This document shows, piece after piece, positions 5,646 through 12,532 of a stretch of DNA of 16,004 bases. Origin of the DNA: Verrucomicrobiota bacterium (lineage in GTDB: Bacteria > Verrucomicrobiota > Verrucomicrobiia > Verrucomicrobiales > Verrucomicrobiaceae); assembly GCA_021413535.1 (NCBI GenBank), contig JAIOQF010000167.1:1-16004 (forward strand), in the 5' to 3' direction. Each line of letters opens with the position of its first letter. The first letter of the stretch is position 1. Both the position numbers and the translations under genes were made by a program. Under the pieces are notes generated by a model. That model ran no database searches and had not been told where the DNA came from. It worked only from the letters and a program-made list of their open reading frames with translations.

Positions 5646-8441
5646 TCAATGCGCCTCCAGCCAGTTCTTCCCGACACCAGTCTCCACCAAGACCGGAACC
5701 CTCAGCAGCAGTGCCTCCTTCATCCCGTGCACGATGAGCGGCGTCACACTGGCTACTTCTTCCTGCGGGACTTCAAACAAAAGTTCGTCATGCACTTGCA
5801 GCAACATTCGCGTCTCGTATCCGCCTTCACGCAGCGCGGTGTGAACTTTGACCATGGCAATCTTGATCATATCCGCAGCAGTTCCTTGAATGGGAGCATT
5901 AATCGCCACGCGTTCGGTGGCGGCGCGAATCGTTTGGTTGGCGGAGTTCACGTCGCGTAAATAACGCCGACGGCCCGTCAGCGTGCTGACATAACCACGA
6001 CTGCGCGCGTCCTGCGCCTCGCGATCAATGTATTCCCGCACGCCGGGATACTGGGCAAAATACTGATCGATGATCTTCTGCGCATCTTGTCTTGGTTTGC
6101 CGAGACGCTGCGCCAGGCCGAAGGCACTGATGCCGTAGATAATGCCAAAATTAACCATTTTCGCGGTGCGACGCATATCGGGAGTGGTCTCCGTCAATGG
6201 AACACCGAACACGCGTGCAGCGGTGGCCAGATGAATGTCGAGTCCGCGCTGGAAAGCCTCAACCATGGCCTCATCGCCGCTGAGCGAGGCCATGATGCGC
6301 AACTCGATCTGAGAGTAGTCCGCGCTGAGCAAAACCCAGCCTTCCTTTTCCGGCACGAACGCTTTGCGAATTTCGCGGCCCTGCTCAGTGCGGATGGGAA
6401 TGTTCTGCAAGTTCGGATCGCTCGATGCCATGCGGCCCGTCGCAGCCATGAGCTGATGGAATGTCGTATGCACGCGTCCGGTGCGTTGGTTGACTGTCTC
6501 CGGCAGCGCATCCACGTAGGTATTTTTGAGCTTCGTCACCTCGCGGTAATCGAGAATGTCTTTAATAATTGGATGTGTGCCTTCGAGTGTTTGCAAGGTC
6601 TGCTCTAAATTAAATGGCCAGTCAGTGTAACTCTGAATTCGTTGAGCCAAGACGCCGGCTGTCTTCTCCAATTCCAAACCAAACTCGTGGAGTGCGGCGA
6701 CGTCGATTTTGACGCCCGCATGTTCCATGTCCGCCAGCACCGGCAACAGCGGCGCTTCGATGTCATAGAAAACCCGATGCTGATGCAGCTCCTCCAACTT
6801 GGGGCGCAGCACTTCCACCAGCTGCAGCGTCACGTCGGCATCTTCGGCGGAGTATTCCGCAAGCTGCTCCACCGGAACGTCGGCCATGCTGCGCTGCGGA
6901 GCCGCGCCTTTCTTCTCACCGATCAGCGCTGTGATCGAAACCGGCGCATAGCCCAGCAGACTCTGGCTGAGATAATCCATCCCGTGCCGCTGATCAGGAT
7001 CAACCAGCGCGTGCGCCAGCATCGAATCAAAAAACGGCCCGCTCACTTCCAGTCCGTGGGCCAGCAGCACACAGAGATCGAATTTTAAATTATGCCCGGT
7101 CTTCTCAATGTCCGTGCGCGTGAACAATGGGCGGAACTCATCAAGTATTTCCATCACGCCAGAACGCTCCGGCGGCATAATGACGTAAGCCGCTTCGTGC
7201 GGCGAGACGCTCAGCGCGATGCCGAGCAGCCTTGCTGCGTGCGTGTCCAGACTGTCGGTTTCCGTATCGAAACAGAACGACTTCGACTGCGAAAGTTTCT
7301 TCAGCCATTTGGCACGCTCCGATGGCGTGCGAATGATTTCGTAATGATGCGGGACGTCTCGAATGGTCTGCAAGCCGCCGGAAGCGTCGGCATCTTGCGC
7401 AGGTTCACTCACTTCTCTGTTTTCATTCCCTGACGGGCCACTCGAGCTCGCGGGGCTCGCAAACAAGTCACCGTCACCAAAGGCCATCTCCTGCGGCTTG
7501 GATGGCTGCAGCTTGGCGTCCATCTCCAACTGCCTCCCCCGCCCCGCCTTGAAACCATCTCCGAAGAGCCGCTTGCCCAGGGCATTGAACTCAAACTCCA
7601 CCAAAATCGCCTTCAGAGCCTCGTCATCGAATCCATGGAGCTTCATTTCATCAAGCGTCACCGGCACGGGTGCCTCGCGCATGATCGTCACCAGTTTGCG
7701 CGAGAGCCGCGCAGCCTCAGCACCTTCTTTGACCTTGTCCTTGAGCTTGCCTTCGATTTCGTCGGCTCGTGCGATCATGGTTTCCACATCGCCGAACTTC
7801 TGAATGAGTTTCACGGCGGTCTTCTCGCCCACGCCCTTGATGCCGGGAATGTTGTCGCTGGCGTCGCCCATGAGCGCGAGCACCTCGATGACTTGATCGA
7901 CTCGCTCGATTCCCCAACGCTGACAGATCTCCTGAACACCGAGAATCTCCACATCAGAACCCGCGCGGCCCGGCTTATAAATTTTCGTCCGCTCATTCAC
8001 TAGCTGACCAAAGTCCTTGTCCGGCGTGACCATGAAAGTCTCGAAGTCGCCGCGCGCCTCCGCCTGATGCGCCACAGCTCCGATGAGATCATCCGCCTCC
8101 AAGCCGTCTTTTTCCAGCACCGGGATACGCATGGCTTTGAGCAAACGCTTGGCCGCCGGAATCGCAATCGCCAGATCTTCCGGAATCTCATCGCGCTGCG
8201 CCTTGTATTGCGGAAACATCTCGTGCCGAGGTGTCGGTGCCTGGGTGTCGAAGGCCGCGCCGAGATGAGTCGGCTTTTGATTCTGCAAAATGTCGAGCAC
8301 CGTGTTGGCAAAACCGAACAGCGCCGAAGTGTTCACCCGGTCGCTGGTGAAGATGGGCTTGCTGATAAGCGCGAAATGCGCGCGGTAGAGCAGAGCCATG
8401 CAATCGAGCAGGAAAAGCCGGTGCGGCGGGGAATCAGGCAT
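5646..8441 (-). CDS. polA: DNA polymerase I
   Basis: A 931-residue, full-length DNA polymerase I for repair and Okazaki fragment processing. Domain 1 (about 1-300) is the 5'-3' nuclease: FLLDCMALLYRAHFA, LEADDLIGAVAHQAE, VTPDKDFGQLV and the helix-3-turn-helix GDASDNIPGIKGVGEKTA. A Ser/Pro/Asp-rich linker follows (about 310-370). Domain 2 is the 3'-5' proofreading exonuclease with all motifs present: FDTETDS (Asp392), GHNLKFDLCVL and YSAEDADVTL. Domain 3 is the polymerase: motif A LSADYSQIELR (Asp708), motif B RRTAKMVNFGIIYG and motif C LLQVHDELLFE (Asp885), very close to E. coli Asp705 and Asp882. ATG 8441 is preferred over the upstream in-frame start at 8525, because the family homology begins at HRLFLLDCMALLYR. 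It is divergent from the phospholipid cluster with 83 bases between. The intact proofreading site is worth noting because many bacterial Pol I proteins have lost it. Confidence 0.97.
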   Translation of the reverse strand: MPDSPPHRLFLLDCMALLYRAHFALISKPIFTSDRVNTSALFGFANTVLDILQNQKPTHLGAAFDTQAPTPRHEMFPQYKAQRDEIPEDLAIAIPAAKRLLKAMRIPVLEKDGLEADDLIGAVAHQAEARGDFETFMVTPDKDFGQLVNERTKIYKPGRAGSDVEILGVQEICQRWGIERVDQVIEVLALMGDASDNIPGIKGVGEKTAVKLIQKFGDVETMIARADEIEGKLKDKVKEGAEAARLSRKLVTIMREAPVPVTLDEMKLHGFDDEALKAILVEFEFNALGKRLFGDGFKAGRGRQLEMDAKLQPSKPQEMAFGDGDLFASPASSSGPSGNENREVSEPAQDADASGGLQTIRDVPHHYEIIRTPSERAKWLKKLSQSKSFCFDTETDSLDTHAARLLGIALSVSPHEAAYVIMPPERSGVMEILDEFRPLFTRTDIEKTGHNLKFDLCVLLAHGLEVSGPFFDSMLAHALVDPDQRHGMDYLSQSLLGYAPVSITALIGEKKGAAPQRSMADVPVEQLAEYSAEDADVTLQLVEVLRPKLEELHQHRVFYDIEAPLLPVLADMEHAGVKIDVAALHEFGLELEKTAGVLAQRIQSYTDWPFNLEQTLQTLEGTHPIIKDILDYREVTKLKNTYVDALPETVNQRTGRVHTTFHQLMAATGRMASSDPNLQNIPIRTEQGREIRKAFVPEKEGWVLLSADYSQIELRIMASLSGDEAMVEAFQRGLDIHLATAARVFGVPLTETTPDMRRTAKMVNFGIIYGISAFGLAQRLGKPRQDAQKIIDQYFAQYPGVREYIDREAQDARSRGYVSTLTGRRRYLRDVNSANQTIRAATERVAINAPIQGTAADMIKIAMVKVHTALREGGYETRMLLQVHDELLFEVPQEEVASVTPLIVHGMKEALLLRVPVLVETGVGKNWLEAH

Positions 8442-8484
8442 GATGCGAGCATAGGCACAAAGCGCGGCGCGCAAAGTGCAATCC

Positions 8485-8513
8485 TTGATTGCCTGCGCGG
8501 TCAATCTTGTGCT
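8485..8513 (+). promoter_or_regulatory. Possible promoter of the phospholipid cluster
   Basis: In the 83-base divergent gap between polA and the phosphatidyltransferase gene, TTGATT (8485-8490) is followed after 17 bases by TGTGCT, with TGCTAC two bases further on. The -35 is a fair match and the -10 a poor one. A start of transcription here would give a leader of only about 5-10 bases before ATG 8525. The gap must contain promoters for both directions; I cannot pick out a convincing one for polA. Confidence 0.22.
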
Positions 8514-8524
8514 ACAGAACCACA

Positions 8525-9214
8525 ATGCCGGAGGACACGACCACCGAGGGCGCGCGACGCCAACTCAAATCACGCGATACCGCCTGGGCGGCTTTGCTGG
8601 CGCGATGGGCCAAAAATGCGGGCCTGACGCCCAACGCCATCTCCATATTCAGCATCGGATTTTCCGTGATCGGCGCGGTCTGCCTCATGACCGCGAGCGC
8701 GGCCTGCTGCAAACTGGCCGCCTCTCTGCTCTGGCTCGGGGCGGCGGCCTGCATTCAGTTGCGCCTCGTCTGCAATCTCATCGACGGCATGGTCGCCATT
8801 GAAGGTGGAATGAAATCGCCCGTCGGCGGACTTTATAATGAAGTGCCGGATCGCATCGCTGATCCCCTGCTCTTAATGGCGGCGGGATATTGCAATGAAT
8901 GGGTCGTAAAACTCTGGGGCATTCCGCTGGGCTGGTTGGCGGCGGTTCTGTCGGTGATGACGGCTTACATCCGCGTGCTCGGCGGAACGCTGACAGGCAA
9001 TCAAAGCTTCATCGGACCGATGGCCAAGCAGCATCGCATGGCCGTTTTGACTTTCGCCTGCTTGGGAAGCATCGCGGAAGTCTGGCTGCGGCACGATGGC
9101 AAGCCAGCCCAGGAAGTGATGCGGGCGGCGCTGATTGTGATTGTCCTCGGTTGCGTCATCACCTGTGTGCGGCGGCTGAACTTGATCGCGCGCGAACTCA
9201 AAACAAAAGCCTGA
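8525..9214 (+). CDS. CDP-alcohol phosphatidyltransferase family protein (variant active site)
   Basis: A 229-residue integral membrane enzyme with hydrophobic segments around residues 40-75, 112-150, 173-187 and 199-215. It carries the CDP-alcohol phosphatidyltransferase motif in altered form: Asp87-Gly88-x2-Ala91-Ile92-x8-Gly101-x3-Asn105-x3-Asp109, where the consensus has Arg at 92 and Asp at 105. From memory, E. coli YnbA also has Asn at the third acidic position, so this is a subfamily trait, but YnbA keeps the Arg. The family transfers a phosphatidyl group from CDP-diacylglycerol to an alcohol (glycerol phosphate, serine, inositol phosphate); the acceptor here is unknown. A PlsC-type and a CdsA-type gene follow with no gap, making an operon like ynbABC. 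ATG 8525 is chosen over the upstream TTG 8489. No Shine-Dalgarno is visible. Confidence 0.85.
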   Translation: MPEDTTTEGARRQLKSRDTAWAALLARWAKNAGLTPNAISIFSIGFSVIGAVCLMTASAACCKLAASLLWLGAAACIQLRLVCNLIDGMVAIEGGMKSPVGGLYNEVPDRIADPLLLMAAGYCNEWVVKLWGIPLGWLAAVLSVMTAYIRVLGGTLTGNQSFIGPMAKQHRMAVLTFACLGSIAEVWLRHDGKPAQEVMRAALIVIVLGCVITCVRRLNLIARELKTKA

Positions 9215-9215
9215 A

Positions 9216-9830
9216 ATGCTCCGCTCAGCATCCGTCTTCCTGACCAAGCTCATCACGGGAGTCAATCCTGTGTGGGTGGATTGCCAGCAGCACTCTGACA
9301 AACTTCGCGTATATTTCGCGAACCACGGCAGCCATCTAGACTTCGCCACGCTCTGGGCCGCGCTGCCTCATGCCATGCGGGAACGCACCCGGCCCGTTGC
9401 CGCCCGTGATTACTGGGGCCGCACCAAACTGACGCGGGCCATCGCCGTCGGCATGTTCAACTCGCTGCTCATCGCGCGGGAGGGCATCACCCGGCAGGAC
9501 AACCCCATCGAGCAGATGGCCGTGGCGATGCGCGCGGGTCATTCGCTGATTCTTTTTCCCGAGGGCACGCGCAGCTTTGATGGAGTGATCGGAACATTCA
9601 AAGCGGGCCTGTATCATCTGGCTGCAAAAGTTCCCGAAGCGGAACTGGTGCCGGTCTATTTGCAAAACCTGAACCGCATCCTGCCCAAGGGACATCTCCT
9701 GCCCATCCCGCTCATCAGCAGCGTGGTGTTTGGTGCTCCGATGCAATTGGAACCGGGAGAAAGAAAAACCGACTTTCTCAACCGCACGCGCGATGCCGTG
9801 CTGAACCTGATGCCGCACGCTCACCAATGA
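9216..9830 (+). CDS. Lysophospholipid (1-acylglycerol-3-phosphate) acyltransferase, PlsC-like
   Basis: A 204-residue acyltransferase. The catalytic HX4D motif is NHGSHLDF (His37, Asp42) and the acceptor-binding motif is LFPEGTRS (about 113-120), both intact. GMFNSLLIAREGI (79-91) and PVYLQNLNRILPKG fit the later conserved blocks. PlsC-type enzymes acylate a lysophospholipid or 1-acylglycerol phosphate at the cytoplasmic face of the membrane, giving phosphatidic acid. This protein is a little shorter than E. coli PlsC (about 245) and lacks an obvious N-terminal membrane helix. Its ATG begins one base after the stop of the phosphatidyltransferase and its own stop overlaps the start of the cytidylyltransferase (ATGA), so the three are translationally coupled. 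Its real substrate could differ from PlsC. Confidence 0.88.
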   Translation: MLRSASVFLTKLITGVNPVWVDCQQHSDKLRVYFANHGSHLDFATLWAALPHAMRERTRPVAARDYWGRTKLTRAIAVGMFNSLLIAREGITRQDNPIEQMAVAMRAGHSLILFPEGTRSFDGVIGTFKAGLYHLAAKVPEAELVPVYLQNLNRILPKGHLLPIPLISSVVFGAPMQLEPGERKTDFLNRTRDAVLNLMPHAHQ

Positions 9831-10774
9831 AACTTTCCGAACCGCTCACGCAACATTTTCTGGCATCAGTTTTCGGCGTGCTCGCCATCGCCAGCATCAC
9901 GGGATTCATCCTGAGAAAAACTGCGAAATCTGAAGGCGCGCAGTCCACGGTGCGCAATCTAAACGCCCGCATCAACAGCTGGTGGATCATGGTTGTGATC
10001 TTGATCGGCACGCTCATGGCCGGGTCAACGGCAAGCGCACTGGTCTTCGCCTTGATCTCATTCCTCGCACTGCGCGAGTTCATTACCGCCACCCCGACCC
10101 GTCATGCGGATCATCGCAGTCTCTTTGCGGCCTTCTTCCTGGTGCTGCCTTATCAATACTGGCTCGTTTACACCAAGTGGTATGGGATGTTCACCATTAT
10201 GATCCCAGTGTATGCCTTCGTGGTGCTGCCGATCATCATGGTGTTGCGCGGTGACGCGACAGATTTTCTGGAACGCGCAGCGCGGACTCAGTGGGGCTTG
10301 ATGGTGTGCGTGTATTTCATCAGTCACATTCCGATGATGCTGCACCTGCCATTTCCGCACCTGCCGCTGGGCAACGAGGGACTCATTCTCTTTTTTATCA
10401 TCGTTGTGCAAGGCAGTGATGTCTTGCAATATGTCTGGGGCAAGCTCTGCGGTCGGCATCCCATCGCGCCCACGCTCAGTCCGAAGAAAACTTGGGAAGG
10501 GCTCATCGGTGGCGTGCTCAGCGCGTCATTGCTTGGAGCCGCACTCCACTGGCTCACTCCCTGCAAGGCGTGGCAAGCTTTTGTCATGGCATTCATCTTG
10601 TGCGTGCTTGGATTTTTCGGCGGCCTGGTGTTGTCGGCCATCAAGCGCGCGCGCGGCATCAAGGACTGGGGCACTCTCATCGAGGGTCACGGTGGCATGA
10701 TGGATCGGATGGATTCTCTCTGCTTCTCGGCACCGCTCTATTTTCATCTGCTGAGCTACTTTTTTCATGCCTGA
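9827..10774 (+). CDS. Phosphatidate cytidylyltransferase (CdsA-like)
   Basis: A 315-residue multi-pass membrane protein with about eight hydrophobic segments (for example SWWIMVVILIGTLMAGS, about 51-67, and FVVLPIIMVL). The full family signature is present at Ser270-Asp296: SAIKRARGIKDWGTLIEGHG and then GMMDRMD, with the Lys-Asp and the closing Asp-Arg-x-Asp. The block VQGSDVLQYVWGKLCGRHP (about 194-212) and LSPKKTWEGLIGG (217-229) also match. It makes CDP-diacylglycerol from phosphatidic acid and CTP in the inner membrane. In context it would supply the donor used by the phosphatidyltransferase two genes upstream, fed by the acyltransferase just before it. This resembles E. coli YnbB more than the housekeeping cdsA, which in other genomes usually sits beside undecaprenyl pyrophosphate synthase; that neighbour is absent here. 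Confidence 0.92.
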   Translation: MKLSEPLTQHFLASVFGVLAIASITGFILRKTAKSEGAQSTVRNLNARINSWWIMVVILIGTLMAGSTASALVFALISFLALREFITATPTRHADHRSLFAAFFLVLPYQYWLVYTKWYGMFTIMIPVYAFVVLPIIMVLRGDATDFLERAARTQWGLMVCVYFISHIPMMLHLPFPHLPLGNEGLILFFIIVVQGSDVLQYVWGKLCGRHPIAPTLSPKKTWEGLIGGVLSASLLGAALHWLTPCKAWQAFVMAFILCVLGFFGGLVLSAIKRARGIKDWGTLIEGHGGMMDRMDSLCFSAPLYFHLLSYFFHA

Positions 10775-10782
10775 CGCGATGA

Positions 10783-10810
10783 TTGCAAACAGCGTATCGC
10801 ATCGTATTTT
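10783..10810 (+). promoter_or_regulatory. Possible promoter of the Pro-rich anchored protein gene
   Basis: TTGCAA (10783-10788) and TATTTT (10805-10810) are spaced by 16 bases, with 4 of 6 matches each to the -35 and -10 consensus. They lie in the 59-base gap between the CdsA-like stop and ATG 10834. If real, transcription would start near 10817 and the following gene need not depend on the lipid operon. Confidence 0.28.
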
Positions 10811-10833
10811 TTGACGATTCCGGCCACCCTTAC

Positions 10834-11622
10834 ATGAAATCCTTCATCATCGTCATTTTACTCGCGCTTCTTGCTGGAATCGTGGGCTACGATTTCGCCT
10901 ATCCCAGACTGGCTGACTGGGCGAAATTCGAAACGCTCTCCGTCAAGAAGCCCGTCGAGGCCAGGCTCATGCCGAATCCGGTGCCGCCGCCACCGGCTCA
11001 ATCTGACAAGCTTCCGATTCCAGAAAGCAAACCGGTGATCGATGCTCCAGCAATCGAAACGCCAGTGATTAAAACACCGGTGATCGAACCCGAGATGACA
11101 CCGCCAGCGCCTAGTCCCAAGCCTGAGAGTCCCAAGCCGGAGCCAGCCAAGATAGTCGAAGCGCCAAAAAAAGTCACTCATCCCGACGAGTTTCAACCGC
11201 CTGTGTTTCCTCCGATCGAAGAGGTCGTGAAAGGCTGGAAGGAGATTCCGAAAAAAGCATTCCCACGCGAAGTCACTCTGTTAAAGGACGTGGAGTTTAT
11301 CGCTTCCAAAGACGGCAATAAATTCGGCACCAAAGTCGCCTCGGGCAGCAAGGCGCATGTGCTCGACCAGAACGGCGACAAGGTGATCGTGGCACCCACG
11401 AGCATGAAATCCGGCGGAGTCACTGAAATCACTCCGGCCAACATCAGAAAATGGGGCAATCTCAATGTCGAAAGAATCGACGGTCAGGAATATTACACGG
11501 TCATCGTCGACTACACGACCAAAACCATGTTTGGCGATTTTGACACTTCCGCCCAAGCTCGCATTCGCAATGGCAAGGTCGTGAAATGGATCTACACCGG
11601 CTCCGGCGAAGTAGTTCCGTAA
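10834..11622 (+). CDS. Membrane-anchored Pro-rich protein, function unknown
   Basis: A 262-residue protein I do not recognise. Residues 3-20 (SFIIVILLALLAGIVGYD) form one N-terminal hydrophobic helix without a clear signal-peptidase or lipobox site, so it is probably a signal anchor with the rest in the periplasm. Residues 47-128 are a Pro/Glu/Lys/Val-rich spacer with short repeats: APAIETPVIKTPVIEPE (71-87) and PKPESPKPEPAK (95-106), much like wall-spanning linkers of TonB-type proteins. Residues about 143-262 form a compact domain (EVTLLKDVEFIASKDG, then AHVLDQNGDKVIVAP, then YTVIVDYTTKTMFGDFDTSA) rich in beta strands, possibly SH3-like. It is convergent with the transglutaminase gene, 17 bases away. 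ATG 10834 is chosen because it starts the hydrophobic helix; the upstream in-frame TTG 10783 gives no plausible extension. Confidence 0.72.
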   Translation: MKSFIIVILLALLAGIVGYDFAYPRLADWAKFETLSVKKPVEARLMPNPVPPPPAQSDKLPIPESKPVIDAPAIETPVIKTPVIEPEMTPPAPSPKPESPKPEPAKIVEAPKKVTHPDEFQPPVFPPIEEVVKGWKEIPKKAFPREVTLLKDVEFIASKDGNKFGTKVASGSKAHVLDQNGDKVIVAPTSMKSGGVTEITPANIRKWGNLNVERIDGQEYYTVIVDYTTKTMFGDFDTSAQARIRNGKVVKWIYTGSGEVVP

Positions 11623-11639
11623 CGCGCCATAATACCCGA

Positions 11640-12530
11640 TCAGGCGCAAGCCTCGGCGTCCTGTTTGACGTCGACAGACACCTGAAGCTTCTGCCGTCCC
11701 GCGCCGCGCATCACGCCGCGCAAGGGACTGACATCGCTGAAATCCCGTCCCCATGCGACCGTGATGTGCCGCGCTGATGGCAGCACGTCATTGGTCGGAT
11801 CAAGATCGACCCATCCCGCCACTTCACCGCACCAGATGGAAACCCAGGCATGCGATGCATCAGCACCGATGAGCTTTTCCATTCCTGGCGGAGGCATAGT
11901 TTCTAAATAGCCGCTGACATAACGTGCCGGCAGCCCGATCGAACGAAGGCAGGCGATCATAATCTGGGCGAAATCCTGACAAACGCCACGACGCTGGCGA
12001 AAAGCCTTGTCCACCTGCGTCGCCACATCAGTCGCCGTGGCATCGAACGCAAAATCTTTGAAGATGCGATGATTCAATTCACACGCGCCTTCCAGCATTG
12101 GGCGCGACGTGGTGAATGACGACGCCGCATATTCAGCAAACTCGGCCGCTGGCTGTATCAGCGGCGAGGCGAACACGAATTCCTGCGCCGCAGACGCTGC
12201 ATCAAACCGGTCATTACGACAGGCATCACGCACCGTTTCCCAGGAAGGTGTCGCTGACGGATCCAATGGTGTCAGTGGACGCATCTCGACCAGACTGCGG
12301 GAAACGACCGAAAGCTTCTGATGCATCCCGGTCACTTCAAAATAAGTGACGCTGTTGCCAAAGCTATCCACCCGCACCGCGCGATCTGTGGGTTTCGGAC
12401 TGATGATGATCTCCTGCCAGGGACACTCTTGAAACGGCAGATCGCGCGGCGCGAGATGGGCGACGTAATGCCCCACGGAGACGGGGCTCTCGTAGGTGTA
12501 ATCCGTTTGATGCGTGATGTGAAATCGCAT
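11640..12530 (-). CDS. Transglutaminase-like cysteine protease family protein
   Basis: A 296-residue soluble protein. Residues 1-85 are the bacterial transglutaminase N-terminal beta domain: MRFHITHQTDYTYESPVSVG and LAPRDLPFQECPWQE. The transglutaminase core follows with a complete triad: Cys184 in RRGVCQDFAQ, His227 in ASHAWVSIW and Asp244 in WVDLDPTND. The fold cleaves or rearranges peptide amide bonds; family members in this gene neighbourhood are predicted to act on peptides made by the adjacent ATP-grasp ligase. The start is ATG 12530, where family homology begins; the frame is open further upstream only over the alpha-E gene. It begins 2 bases after the alpha-E stop, so it is the last gene of a coupled operon. 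No signal peptide is seen. Confidence 0.92.
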   Translation of the reverse strand: MRFHITHQTDYTYESPVSVGHYVAHLAPRDLPFQECPWQEIIISPKPTDRAVRVDSFGNSVTYFEVTGMHQKLSVVSRSLVEMRPLTPLDPSATPSWETVRDACRNDRFDAASAAQEFVFASPLIQPAAEFAEYAASSFTTSRPMLEGACELNHRIFKDFAFDATATDVATQVDKAFRQRRGVCQDFAQIMIACLRSIGLPARYVSGYLETMPPPGMEKLIGADASHAWVSIWCGEVAGWVDLDPTNDVLPSARHITVAWGRDFSDVSPLRGVMRGAGRQKLQVSVDVKQDAEACA

Positions 12531-12532
12531 GA

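Noticed and set aside
8442..8525. 28-codon N-terminal extension of polA
   Set aside because: It runs through the divergent promoter region to the start of the opposite gene and does not match the polA family, whose homology begins just after ATG 8441.
11624..11647. Weak hairpin gcgcc / ggcgc between the Pro-rich protein and the transglutaminase gene
   Set aside because: The stem is only 5 bp with a 14-base loop and has no T-run, so it is too weak to call a terminator.
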